A DNA stretch of 64,000 nucleotides from Oreocharis arfaki (GCA_013398015.1 VZRR01009906.1:797695-861694), one strand, 5' to 3'. Counted from the first letter of the stretch, positions 26,554-38,396 are shown. Made by a program: numbers and translations. Notes: generated from the letters alone by a model not told the origin.

Positions 26554-29500
26554 TTTTACACAGACACTGCACCGATGTGGGGATTTTTTTTGCAACCTCC
26601 TTTTTAATTCTGATTAAATAGAAGTAAGACAAATATACATGCAAAAAAAACCCCACCCAATCATGTATATGTTATTACCCTTCAAATTTTAAATCTAACA
26701 AGGCAGGAACCACTGAAGTATTGGGAAATAAAACCCACCTGTGTTTGGGAATACCTTTTGGGGTTCCAATTTTATACATCTCCCTACAACTGACTATTCC
26801 ATAAAAAATTTAAAACTCTTAGTCAGCCACAAATCTCCACAAAGGTAACAAAGTGGTCAACACTTGGAAATTATTATTTCTGAATGTTTTAAAAATGTGG
26901 GTGTTTACGTCACTTAATCCTTCTTTTCACATTCCTGCTGATATTGCTTTTAGTAAATCTACAGTTTTCAACATCAAAATATTTTTCCTCCTAAACATCA
27001 GCAAGCATTTAATGGATTATTTAAGTAGACATATAACCAGTAAGACTTCTCCTGACACCGTCTAAAGAAGTCTTCCTGCATTAAATAAAAGGAGTAAATA
27101 TCCTTTTTTTGGCATAAAGCCATATACATTATCAGCAGATAAATTTTCCTTTTAAATGAAACAATGTATTGCCAGTGCAAATACACAAAGGGGTTAAAAT
27201 AGTAAAAAACCTGGGAAACTAGATAATTAAATGCATATTATGCTTAACTGGTAAAAATCTTCATTTCTAAAGCTAACATCCTCCGTCAAAAGCAAATAGC
27301 AATGTGGTAGTTCAAACATTAAAAAAAGCCATACAAAATACTCTCAAATGAAGTAATTTTTCTAAAGCATAGCTATGCCATTCCTCCCACACACACACTT
27401 GCAATCTTTGATGTAATTCTATGCACTATTCAAATGCTGCAGTTATTTCCCAGAGGACAATACAGAACGATTTTTTTTCATATTTCCAATAAAAATGGAA
27501 AATTCAGTTTGATTTTCTTCATGCATGCAAATCACAGCAGCACACTTGATCCTAAGGAAGACACGGAGCCTGCAGTGGTCTATAGGAAAACTGGAACAAA
27601 AAAATTCCAATGTATATACAATGAAGGGGAGGTGGGGGGCAACCTACATTGACATTTGTTATTGTTCTGCACATATAAGAGCTGATCAGGGTAATGTAGC
27701 ACAGGAAGTAGAACTCTGCTGAAAAGCCAAAAGAGAAATACATTTAACCTTATTAGCTGTTCCTGACATTTTTTCCTATTTTAGCACATAATGCGTTAGA
27801 GTCTGCAGTGCTGTGACTGTAAAACCACTTACTTGGAACACTGATTTCTCATCTTTATTCTGCAAATGTAATAGAAGTCTGAAAACCCTATTCCAGACTG
27901 CTTTTTCTTGCTAAACAAGGAGAACCTTCTTTCCTTAGGGTGTCTGAGGCTCTTAGTCACAAGCAGAAGAAATGGAGTCTAAATGCACTGGCTCTTGAGA
28001 AGCAAGTTATAGAATACCTGCTTTTGACTCATGCCCTCCTGGATTTAAAATCTCTCCAAAAGCAGTACTACCTGAAAAGGCCCTTCAAGTATGTGTCTAT
28101 GTAATATGTAAGTCTGTATGCATTTTCTAGGGACAGAAATGTATTCTTCTAGGAAAGTATTTACAATACCAAGTCTAGCACACCAGCTCAAAGGAAAATT
28201 TCTGCTTTCCTTTACTGTTGTTCCTTCATAACTCATTTGAGATGATGAGACAGAACCAGCAAGTTTTGTTTTGTTTACTGATTATGGAGTACTTGTTCAT
28301 TTTACCTAGCCCACAGATATTCTAAGAAATCACCTTGGTGAACACAGCTGAACAACAAATTTTCACATCATAAAACACTATTGTCTACGACTTACATCAG
28401 AAGATACTTCACCAGACACACAGAACCATGTTTTGGTTACACAAAGTACTAAAACAGAGCTTAAAATGCAATAATCCTTTCCATCCACCAAATGCATGCA
28501 TTTACATGTAAATTTTAAAGCCATTATGCATGCTTTATTCAGTGAGGTGCACAGCAAAGGCTGCCTAGAGCAGAATTCTTTGACCCTAGTTTTGTTAACA
28601 CTATATTCTGCAGGAATAGGACATTTCTCCATAGTCAAATGTTATACACACATATGAAAATACAATACAACAAGTATTTGAACACACTAGCAAACATTCA
28701 CAACTGCACACGTGGCTGAAGGCTGGGCCTTTGAATGCAGTGTACTGTACTAAGAGTGCAATTATAACATATACGATATAAATAATTCATCCCCCAAATT
28801 AAACCTTTGTTTACAAGGCTTGACACTAAAAACATTACATTTTGTCCATAATTTTTCATCATAATTTTCCACTAACAGCAACAGAAGGAGCGATGTGATG
28901 TGGGATAGATCAATAACCAGTGGATATCAAAACTTTCCATTACCACAACAATTGCAAATGTAGGGAACAAAGAAATACATCCAGTTTCCATGTGTTTTAC
29001 CTAAAATGCTTTATAATTAATACACTAAATTTCGGAAACAATTTATCTTAAACTATTGGCATGTTCATGCTTAAGACTTCACCCAATCCATCTTGAGAAT
29101 TCCAAAAGCACTGGGTTACTTGAGAAGCAAGAAGTTAGGAGCTTACCAATCACTGCCAGTCAGAGGAACCAGACTGCCAGAACTCCAGAAATTAAAACTT
29201 GGCTACTCCTGAAAGCTGTCCACACTCCATTATTTAGGGGCACACAGCCGACCAGGACAGCTCTGCTGACGATCTCTGCCCATGCTGCTCTCCGGGAGCA
29301 ATCTGAAATCAGTTCATTGCAAGAGTGGCACTTTGTATCAGCGCTCTCTGAGGTCATTATGGCTGCGCCAGAATCAACAGAACGAGTTACAACCAAACCT
29401 ACTGAAACTCAGTAAGGATGGTGCTCCAGCTCAGCATGGTTATTCTTCACTCTAAGTGTGCCAGAATCTGTAACTGCACTTCACAGCACTAAGATAGCTT

Positions 29501-30879
29501 GAACCATCTGTCTAAAAGGTCACTGCATCACAAGGCCTGTACAGAAAAACCTGCTCCCAAACACAGAGCAAGCTCAGCACAACGCTCTTCAAATTGCATC
29601 TACCCGATACCAGAACTGGTGCCCTGTAAAGAATAGTTGATATATCCATAAAAATGAGAATTGTCTTTGACTGGCAAAACTTGTATTACTAATACCTAAA
29701 AGCTAAATGATGGTAGTGTTGTAAACTACAGATTTGCCACTGCTCTCAAAGTGGACAGGACTGCTCTCCCCTGAGTGACAACAGTCCTTACATATATGTA
29801 TTTGTGTGTTATAGAATGATCAATCTTTTCAAATGTAAGAAAAAAGTATGAATAAAGAGTGATTTTCTCACTGTAAAGATATTTATTGAGAAAATTACGG
29901 TGTATTTTATACAGCAAAGTAGCAAGTTAAGTATGTTAGTAACAAAAAATCCTTTACTTATCACAAATTTTTAGCATAATAAGAAGGGAATGAGCTACAA
30001 GTAGTATTTAAACGCCATTAGTAAAAATATTTTAAATCTAAATTAGGATCGCTAAACTACCCCCTCCATTTGTCTTTTTGTTATTTGTATCTCTATTGCT
30101 AAGGCAGTAAATACTCCTAGCATCTTCTGAGAAAATTACATTAATTGTGCCCTTTGTTCAAGACACACAGGTTTTGACCCCACTGCCAAATGTCAAACTC
30201 ACTTGTCAGAAACACAGAAATCTCAAACATATTTAACTTCTATGCATATCCCTCAAACTGGCAGCTGGATGAATGAAAAAGGACTGATCTGATGTCACCA
30301 GCGTGAGCTCAATGGTTATCTGCCGTGCTCTGCTTGCTGAAAGGCAAATCAACACATGTGTAGATGCAAACCAGCCACAGGGTATAATTAAGGAAAGTGA
30401 AGGGAGATGAGTGTCAGTGGGAAAGTTTATAGGACATGTGGTAGAAATTAAACACGTTTGCTAGGTGTTGGAAGGGAAAAGACAGGAAGTATGTTGGTGC
30501 ATGGTGGCATGCTCAGGGGATCTGACTGTGAACTGGGGCAATGGTGGTGGAAGAGCTGGGTTGTCCTAGGGGCAAGCATACATAACAAGTCCACAGGAAG
30601 CCAGACTTAAGTAGTTCTGCCCTTTTATCCAGTAACAGCTTTACAATTCTCCTATTCCTCTTCTAAATGGGAGAAAAAAACACCCAAACCCCAAACAACA
30701 AAAAAGCAAGAACTTTAAATTAAGTGACCTTTCAACATTCACCAAATAGATCAAAGCTCTAGTACCAACCCTGGGTAGCTCTACTCGTTCAGACCACGGA
30801 TACTTTACTATCAGCTACGATGGGGTAGAAATGGCCATTTTCGGGGCAGGAACTCAGATGACCTACTTCAGCCTGTCTG

Positions 30880-31930
30880 CTCGCACGCTCAGCCCCCCCT
30901 CCGCGGTGAGAGGAGCTCCCAGGCCGAGCTCCTCGGGAATTGGTGCGGGCAGGCCCGGGGTCCGCGACGTGCGGCCGCAGGAACCCAAGGGGCCCGGCGG
31001 GGTTGCGGCCGCCCCGGACCCGCCAGGCTTTCGAAGCGCCCGCCCGGCGCGGCCGTGCCCGATCCCCGCTCCAGCCCGCCTGCTCCCCACCTGCCGCCCG
31101 CGGGCACCCGGCCCGCCACCCCCGAGCCCGGGGAGGAGGGTCCCTGAGGGCCAAGACGGCGCCAGGGCCGCCCTCGATGGGGCGGGCGACGGCGGGAGGG
31201 CCCGGGGGATCCTTCACCCACCTCTCGGCAGCGGCGGCGCTGAGGACGCGGCTCCTCCCGCTGGAGCGGCGGAGAGGGGCCCTGGCTCTGTGTACCATGC
31301 AGCCGGGGGCGGCGGAGGGAGGTGCCGGGGGGCTGCGGAGAGGGGCAATGGCTGAGGCGAAGCCGGGAGGAGGAGGAGAAGGAGGCGGAGGAAGAAGGGG
31401 GGATCCTNCACTTCCGCCGCACCTGCGGCCGCGCGGGAGACCCGGGGCAAGGAACGGGCATCGGCGCCTGGGCACCGGCGCCTCGGCACCAACCCCGCGG
31501 CACCGCCCCGGGCCGGCCCCGCTCGCCAGCCCCCGCCCCGTGCGGGCTCAGCCAGACGCTGGAGCCCCGGCACGCCCCGAGGAGCACAGCCGGAGAAAGC
31601 GACGCAGAGAAGCATCATTTGCGTCCGGCCCGCGAGGACCCGTCCGCTTTCGGAGGGCCGGGGTTGCGCTGCTCTCTCCCACCCCGCTGCCTCCAGGCTG
31701 TGGCCCCTTTCTTCGAGGCTATGGCAGCTCCCAGTTTTCTCTGGCAGCTGCCCGGTGTAGCGCTGCATCCCGCCCCGGGCTACAGCAACCCCTGCTCGGT
31801 GCCGGCTGAGCTCCTCCCCGGCCACCGGCCATCCGCAGGTGCTGCAGGCTGATCCCAGCTCCCTGCTCTCCGCAGGCTGCGTTGCCAGCCGGCGTGGGAA
31901 CCGGGTCACCAGAGCCCCAGGGGTCAGGGC
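30880..31930 (-). promoter_or_regulatory. KLHL15: CpG-island promoter of KLHL15
   Basis: A block of about 1 kb with very high GC and many CpG dinucleotides, including GCGGCCGC sites, stands out from AT-rich flanks. It sits at the 5' end of the minus-strand KLHL15 gene. GGCGGAAGTG on the minus strand (about 31409-31418) is a canonical ETS/GABP site. Two minus-strand splice-donor candidates for an untranslated first exon are AGAG|GTGGGT (exon edge 31222) and CAG|GTGGGG (exon edge 31091). The long open frames here in several frames on both strands are a by-product of GC richness. One N at 31408 abuts the ETS site. Confidence 0.8.
31222..31405 (-). other. KLHL15: Candidate untranslated first exon of KLHL15
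   Basis: A TSS just downstream (on the minus strand) of the ETS site at about 31409 and a donor AGAG|GTGGGT at 31222/31221 would give a non-coding exon of roughly 180 bases. This is inferred from motif positions alone. The alternative donor at 31091 would extend it by 131 bases. Confidence 0.3.
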
Positions 31931-33489
31931 CGGCAGCCGCCGGCGCTCAGCGAAGCAGCCCTTGAGCAGCGAACAAACTGCACACGGCCCTGGGTGCGAT
32001 GAGCAGGGCTTTGCCTTAGTACAAACATCACCCCTTTGCTTTCGCTATTTTGCCTTTGCCTGGCAAACTCTGATTTTATTGTAAGAGATGAACTAACCTA
32101 CGTGGACTTTTCGTTTGCCAGTACCACCCCCAAACCATTTGCTACCCTTCTACGTACCTCCCTGTCACTTTCTGTGTCACTCACTGCTTTAAATAGCAGG
32201 CCACAGGCTGCCATCCTCTCCCTGTTTACTGCTGTTCCCATCCCCTTCACAGCCTATTTTCAGTCTCTCGTTACCACCCCCTCCCCATTCTTGATTTATA
32301 AAACAAGTGTACCTTCTCTATAGCTGCCACCCCCAGGCTGAAAGTCCTTCCCACCTTTCACAGCTTCACACAATGAACCAGCTATTCCATGTGATGCTTC
32401 ACAAAGACTTCCCAATGCTACTCCCACTCTGTTCAACTGCCCACCTACTGCTCCCTCGTGCTACAATCAACCTCCCATTCACTCCTTCATCCCAATGGCC
32501 AGACCTCTCTCGACTTGGCAACTTCTTACTGTTCCATCTCACTCATTCATGTAGTAAATTTGCCCCATGTCCCCAGTCACTCTTTTAAAACCTGTTATTT
32601 GTGCACTTACGGTGAAACAACTGGCCTTTACAGACTGACCCTGCCAAGACAGCAGGTGTTCCCGCCGCATGTGTCTCAAAGGAGGGGCATTCCCTCCCTT
32701 TTCCATAAAGTACATCTCCTCCTGCAGCAAGCATGTACCCACCCATATCTAATGCTTCAACAAAGAAAAATGAGTAGAAACTAAGTTTCTCATATACAGA
32801 AATGATACAACGAAAACTTCATGCATCCTTCTGGACTCCTCAGATTTTTGACCTTCATAGGTCAGCAAGGGTGGAAAAAACTAAGCAAGACTTTTATGTT
32901 TTACCTGACTGTCATTTTGCTGTTTGCAGTTTGTGTCAAGCTGAGGGGTAAGATGCTCTTCAGGTCTCTCCTACACACTGTCTCAGAAGAGGACCTCAAA
33001 CCTAGCCACAAAACAAAACCACAGCAGCTTTGACATCTAAAACATCTCAACATTTCAATGCACAAAAAACCCCTCCTATCCCCTTCTCCTTCACATTGAA
33101 TAGTTTGCTTCTACTGAAATGTCAAAATATGTTAATAATGTCTCAATTCTAGTATCTTAAATAAAATGAAATAAAATTAAATTTAGGCCTCTGACAATGA
33201 CCACTGGTATCAACATTACCTTACTGAATATTAATTTAAATAGAGATTTGGGTTGACCCCTCTGATTTAGGCACCTGTACAAAGTCTGTGGCTAAGTAGT
33301 TACCACTGGCCTAAAAGAGACTATTGCAATGAATAAAATTCTGGATAGTTTTCTGAGCTATATTAATACACTAGTTACCATTTAATTCTACTATTTTTAA
33401 ACTTTATTTAATTAATACATACATGTACAATACACATATATTGACATATGACATAATGTCAACTCCTAGAAATGTTCTTACATATTCTA

Positions 33490-33877
33490 GTTGGGGTTGT
33501 TCAGCCCGGACAAGAGAAGGCTCTGAACTCTTACAGAAGCTTCCAGTGCCTAAAAGTGAAGGCTAGAAAATAAGGCTAGAAACTGGACTTTTCACAAGGG
33601 CATGTAGTGACAGAACAAGGGGGAATGGCTTTAAACGGTAAGAGGGCAGGTTTAGATTAGATGCTAGGAAGGAATTCTTTGCTGTGAGGGTGGTGAAGCT
33701 CTGGCACAGGTTGCCCAGAGAAGCCGTGGATGCCCCATCCCTGGAAGTGTTCAAGGCCAGTCTGGATGGGGCTTTGTGCAACCTGGTGTAGTGAAAGGTT
33801 TTCTGCCCACAGCAGGAAGATTTTAATTTAGTGATCTTTGAGATCTCTTCAACCCAAACCATTCTATGATCCTATAA
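33490..33877 (+). mobile_element. CR1 LINE 3' fragment (about 390 bp)
   Basis: The order of known CR1 3'-end motifs is clear on the plus strand: GGGTTGTTCAGCC near the start, a GGCACAGGTTGCCCAGAGAA block, the CATCCCTGGAAGTGTTCAAGG block, then TTCAACCCAAACCATTCTATGATCCTAT at the 3' end (shown here only as the element's terminal landmark). It is 5'-truncated like most bird copies, and its antisense open frame on the minus strand is a shadow. Confidence 0.92.
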
Positions 33878-34559
33878 TAATTAGACATTTTCAGGGTTTT
33901 CTTTATACTACAAATACTTCCAAATAAGTGAATCAAAATAGCAAGCGTACCTCCCAATATGTAAAATGTACAACCTCATTGTTAAAATAGAAGCAACAGT
34001 TTGTGTATTTTTTTCACATTCCTGACAGGGTGTTTGGCAAGGATTAAGTCCTTTTTAAAGGCTGTTTCAAATGTGACAAAAACTATTTCCGTAATTTTAC
34101 ACTGCAGTGCATATATTGCATAATTTAAACAGCTAAGTAACTACATAGTCCAGTATTTTCAGTTCATTTTCATAAAACAGGGATTATACATGTGTGGACA
34201 GAGGTAACTACAACCAAGTATTGCATCATGTTCCCACTACACTTCATGTATCTCAGCTGTTTTTCCCAGAAGTGAGATATTTAATACAAAATTGAAAATA
34301 CCATGTGGCCTGATAAAAGATTAGATATAAAAATTTATTTCCCAAACCAATGTACAACATGATTGGGTTGCAAGACAAAATACATTTTGTCATTGGCAAC
34401 ACCATCACAGATACTGGAAGGTTTCTTACAATGTGTTCCTGTTAATTTCTTCAGATCAAGAACACTGGCAACGTGTTTGCTCTAGGTATATCCAGCAGAA
34501 CTCACTCCTAACTCTTGTATCAGGAAAGCATGGAAATAGCAGCATTTGTGAAAGTGGGA

Positions 34560-34599
34560 GGTTACAACCATTGTTGTAACCAGGTTCATTGTATGAACC
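34560..34599. other. Two adjacent perfect hairpins
   Basis: GGTTACAA at 34560-34567 pairs with TTGTAACC at 34574-34581 across six bases. One base later GGTTCAT (34583-34589) pairs with ATGAACC (34593-34599) across three bases. The junction contains AACCAGGTT, a Grainyhead-like half-site pair. The position is about 1.3 kb upstream of the EIF2S3 CpG island. Confidence 0.6.
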
Positions 34600-35289
34600 A
34601 GGCGTACCAGTTTCACACAGATTTCCATCATCACATTTCAATCATGTGGTTGTCTGCCCCAAACTTGCTTTTTTTAACCTGCAAAGCCAGGCAAATTCTG
34701 AGAACAAACGTGTTTTCAAACAGACGAAGCCATGATTGTTGGCATAACACACACATATTTGAGATAACTGGTTACCTCCACTGAAAACTGTTTCCCTGAC
34801 CACAGGGGAAATACCATCAGCAACATCCTCCATGCCTTTAAGAGGTTCCCACGAAGAAGTCTGTTTGGATTCCCACAAGGAAGGGTTGGGAATTTGGCCT
34901 TCACTCTCTGGTGAACCTCTAAACTGGCTCTCATCACCGGATTAGGGATTTGATTCAATTTTTAAAGGATTTGTGTCATACCCAACTCTGGAAACAGCAA
35001 CTGCTTGGCGGGATTTTTTACCTGTTTCGTACAAAACATTCAGGTTGTTCGTATCTTGGGGCAGCTCTCATATCCACATCGTCTCCCTAACAATAAGCGC
35101 CCAGTCTACAAAAGACAGTAACAAGAAAAAAGGTTGAAATTAGAAAGATCTTCTCACGATGATGGCCAGCAGAGATTACAACACATGTACGGTGACATGT
35201 TACTGTTCAAGCAGACACCGCGTTCGATGTGTTCATTTCAGTACACACGAGGACATCGTGCTTCAGTCTTCCCCTCAGGTGCCTTTCTG

Positions 35290-36420
35290 CATCGCACCCC
35301 CTCGGCACCCCAAATAAATCCGCGCAGCAACAAACCCCGAGCACGGCACGAGCCTCCCGCCTTCGGTGTGCCTTTCACCGAGCCCAGTGCCCGCCCCGCA
35401 GCCACGGTGCTGTTTCACACCCGCGCTGCACGGCACTAGCGCGGCGTCCCCGCGGGGCCGGGCGGCCTGTGCTGGGCTCCTGGCGCTCTGCGGCGGGGTT
35501 TTCGGGACGTCCGTCCCCGCGGGCTCCCGGCACCGGCCAAGCTGCGCGCTCCCGCAGGCGCGCCGTGCCCGCCCCGGGCTCCCCCCGCGCCCCCGCGCCC
35601 GTTACCCGCCGGCCGCGCTCCCGCCCCGTGCACGCGCACGCTGCGCGGCCCCGCCGCAGGCCCTGGTTGCATCATCCGGCGTGAGGGCGACCGGGGGGGT
35701 CCTTTACAGGGCTGCCCCGCGGCGCGCCTGACTCGCGGCCGCTCAGCCGCGGGGCCGACGGTGGCCTCTCGGCGCTGATCGCCGTTTTTCCTTGAGCTCG
35801 GAGGCCGCCCCCGGGCCGGCCAGTGCCGCGCTGTGGGCCGGAANNNNNNNNNNNNNNNNNNNNNNNNNNNNNNNNNNNNNNNNNNNNNNNNNNNNNNNNN
35901 NNNNNNNNNNNNNNNNNNNNNNNNNNNNNNNNNNNNNNNNNNNNNNNNNNNNNNNNNNNNNNNNNNNNNNNNNNNNNNNNNNNNNNNNNNNNNNNNNNNN
36001 NNNNNNNNNNNNNNNNNNNNNNNNNNNNNNNNNNNNNNNNNNNNNNNNNNNNNNNNNNNNNNNNNNNNNNNNNNNNNNNNNNNNNNNNNNNNNNNNNNNN
36101 NNNNNNNNNNNNNNNNNNNNNNNNNNNNNNNNNNNNNNNNNNNNNNNNNNNNNNNNNNNNNNNNNNNNNNNNNNNNNNNNNNNNNNNNNNNNNNNNNNNN
36201 NNNNNNNNNNNNNNNNNNNNNNNNNNNNNNNNNNNNNNNNNNNNNNNNNNNNNNNNNNNNNNNNNNNNNNNNNNNNNNNNNNNNNNNNNNNNNNNNNNNN
36301 NCGGGGGAGAGCAGCGGCGCAGGGATCAGGTCCTGCCGGTCCTGGTGGGTGTGGGGCGCCCGGGCGAGGCCCTTCTCCTGGTGAGTGCGAGGCTCGTGGG
36401 TCCGTGTCCCGCCTGTGCTG
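35290..36420 (+). promoter_or_regulatory. EIF2S3: CpG-island promoter of EIF2S3 (interrupted by gap)
   Basis: GC-rich, CpG-dense sequence flanks the assembly gap on both sides (35290-35843 and 36302-36420), immediately 5' of the readable EIF2S3 exons. Housekeeping translation factors usually have such promoters. The exact TSS and exon 1 cannot be seen. Long open frames drawn through the gap are composed mostly of unknown residues and carry no information. Confidence 0.8.
35844..36301. other. Assembly gap of 458 Ns
   Basis: Unresolved bases lie within a very GC-rich block. EIF2S3 exon 1 is found neither before nor after the gap, so it most likely lies here, along with the core promoter. Confidence 0.99.
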
Positions 36421-36636
36421 GTGAAGCTTTTATGGCTCACTGGTGGGTGCAGTTTTTCCCGAGTGAGGTTTGCCCTGTTCTGTGGTATTAAAGACTCTTC
36501 CCTTTGCAAGGTAGAACCATAAACTTGCGCTGTGTTTCTCCAGCAAGCTAGAGCGGTTGAGTACCAGCCTTGTCTTGCTTGGTTTGCCAAGAAGGTTTTC
36601 TTGACTATTAACAACTACCGAGAAATACCAGTTCTA

Positions 36637-36690
36637 CCTACCACTGTAACTACCACTGCAACCAGTTGCAGTGGTCTCCCGCCGTGGTAG
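36637..36690. other. Inverted repeat in EIF2S3 intron 1
   Basis: ACCACTGCAA at 36652-36661 and TTGCAGTGGT at 36666-36675 are perfect 10-base arms with a four-base loop. An outer pair, CTACCAC (36637-36643) and GTGGTAG (36684-36690), could extend the structure with bulges. Confidence 0.65.
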
Positions 36691-36750
36691 TCTTGTCTGT
36701 TAAATGTCTCGCCTGGGCTGCCTCACTTATTACACTTGCATGCTAGTATA

Positions 36751-36800
36751 AGTGTATATGTAATGTATATTTCGAATTCAAGTGTATATGTAACGTATAT
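36751..36800. repeat. Direct repeat, two 20-bp copies at 30-bp spacing
   Basis: 36751-36770 and 36781-36800 agree at 19 of 20 bases, both being AGTGTATATGTAAYGTATAT. The 10-base spacer TTCGAATTCA includes the palindromes TTCGAA and GAATTC. Confidence 0.8.
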
Positions 36801-37837
36801 AGGTCAAGAATCCTGTTGCTGTGTCCCTGGTGTTCAAACTGGAACAGCTTATTTGTCTTTACAGTAATTATGTTCGATGTTCCTCGGACTTGAGCGCAGG
36901 AATTCCCTTTGTGCTACGGCGAGCATGACAGCTATTTCAGATAGTTTTTTTACTTCCTCTCATTGTTGACCGTGGCATTTCCTAGTCGGAAAAGGCACAG
37001 ATCGGGACTAGCTGGAAGGTCTGCAGGAATTACCTTTAAGGCCTATTCTGTCGGCCCTCGAGTGCTTACGGCTGAGTGGAGCTTCTTGCTGAGCAACAAC
37101 AGCCTTATACCAGTCTTGAAGAAAAAACTCCATGCATGCATAATTGTGTGCACCAGGAAGAATTATCCTGGTGGCAGGAATTGCATCACGCTGAAGTTCT
37201 GGTCGCCCGGCTACATGGTGCCATCTGCAGGTCACATTCCCATCGCTGGGAAGTCATTTTAAGTTCTATATACAAGAAATAAAAATTTAATTGCGTGTCT
37301 TGGGTGTTCAAAACTTGTTTTGTATTGAACATGAACATTTTATTCATGTCGTACTTGAGAACAGGATGAGTGAGTTACTTTTTTACACAGATCTGTTTGA
37401 TCATTGTGCACAGAACCTTCATGTAACTGTGTAAACAATATGTGATTTAATGTGTGTGTTATTTGTATCCTAGCAAAACATTTGTATCTTGTCCTGCACC
37501 AAGGACTCTTTTGGCATCATGAATCTGCCTGAACTGAGTGGCTCATCCATATGAATTCAATGCAGGATGGAAATTGGCTGTTCAGGGGAACATTTCAGTG
37601 GATTTCAACACTTGTCCATTATGGGGGCAAGCAGTTTATAAAAAACTAAACAACTCTTTCAGAGTTGTTTCTTTATCTATGTAGGGTGTATTTGTGACTT
37701 CTTTATTTTTCCAGTGGCTATCAGTAAATTCACACAACAGACTATTTAGGACAGCAGAATTTTTGTCTGGTACCTGAAGTAGCAATAACAGTATCTGAGG
37801 AAAAAAATAGCCAATAAAAAGAATAAAAATCCGTGGT

Positions 37838-37990
37838 GCTAATGAAACCTCTGGACCCACTGTCTCAAAAGTGTTAGTTGTAATTATATGTTGTCTGTAA
37901 TGGAACCTTACACCAATTAAACAACTGTTTATTGACAAAGCTTTGTTTTTAAAATATTAGTGCAGTTCATCATGTAGTCGATTGAAAATG
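37838..37990 (+). pseudogene. Decayed duplicate of EIF2S3 exon 3 5' part and upstream intron
   Basis: Aligned with 38738-38905, this stretch shares ordered blocks: CTGGAC..ACTGTCT, GTAATGGAAC, ATTAAACA, TTTATTGACAAA and TCATGTAG, about 70 percent identity by eye. TCATGTAG is inside the real exon 3, just before the P-loop codons. In the copy the aligned frame reads H-V-V-D-stop, with TGA at 37983-37985 where Gly53 should be. An acceptor-like ATTAG precedes it. Similarity fades after about 37990. It is a vestigial tandem duplication, not a usable exon. Confidence 0.65.
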
Positions 37991-38332
37991 AATTTGCTTG
38001 TTATGTGTAATTTAGGTTTGGGAGTAGGTAAGGGCTTGGGGTGTTTTGTTAGAAGCTTCTTTTGAGGTTTTTTGTTTTGTTTGCTCCCATCTTTAACACC
38101 TTGCAGCGAGTGCCGATTTACAGTCAGGGTTTTGAATTGTAGCCTGTACTGATTCACAAGCAGGACTTGGTTCCCTTTTGGTCATATTTCACACACTTAA
38201 AAGACTGGAATGCATATAATCTAACTGGATTTTGCCGAGTAGAACTATTGGTTAATTTTCAAGTTTCTAAATTTTTAACTTTCTAAACTTTTATATGCAA
38301 GGTGAATAAATGCTAAAATCTCCCTTATACAG

Positions 38333-38396
38333 GATGTTACCAAGTTGACGCCTCTTTCACCCGAAGTCATCAGCAGACAAGCAACAATTAATATAG
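38333..38396 (+). CDS. EIF2S3: EIF2S3 exon 2
   Basis: A 64-nt exon after the acceptor ATACAG, encoding [20 protein letters not shown] and the next two codons, ending one base into Gly45. Donor GTAA. Residue 33 is Pro where mammals have His. The upstream exon is in the gap. Confidence 0.95.

Larger units (their letters stand above)
23248..31221 (-). other. KLHL15: KLHL15 5' intron
   Basis: This is the interval from the acceptor of the BTB exon (AG at 23249-23248) up to the CpG island. It is AT-rich and non-coding. The one recognisable insertion is a CR1 fragment with an adjacent A-rich tract (26360-26553). The upstream boundary depends on which donor in the CpG island is used. Additional untranslated exons inside this interval cannot be excluded. 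Confidence 0.7.
31931..35289. other. Spacer between the two divergent promoters
   Basis: AT-rich non-coding sequence between the KLHL15 and EIF2S3 CpG islands. It contains one CR1 element (33490-33877) and twin hairpins (34560-34599). From 31940 to 32800 it is a C/T-rich stretch on the plus strand, which explains several meaningless Pro/Ser/Leu-rich open frames. No gene is recognised. Confidence 0.7.
36421..38332 (+). other. EIF2S3: EIF2S3 intron 1 (3' part)
   Basis: Non-coding sequence between the CpG island and exon 2. It holds a hairpin (36652-36675), a 30-base-period direct repeat (36751-36800) and a decayed copy of exon 3 with its flank (37838-37990). The 99-codon open frame at 36963-37262 has no recognisable similarity. 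Confidence 0.8.

Noticed and set aside
30789..31909. Several open frames of 170 to 290 codons on both strands
   Set aside because: They overlap in many frames within a CpG island, are Pro/Arg/Gly/Ala rich, and share no recognisable domain. Scarcity of stop codons in GC-rich DNA explains them.
33563..33862. 99-codon minus-strand frame
   Set aside because: Lies wholly inside the CR1 element on the opposite strand.
35436..36614. Open frames up to 392 codons across the gap
   Set aside because: More than a third of their length is unknown bases, so the frames are artificial.
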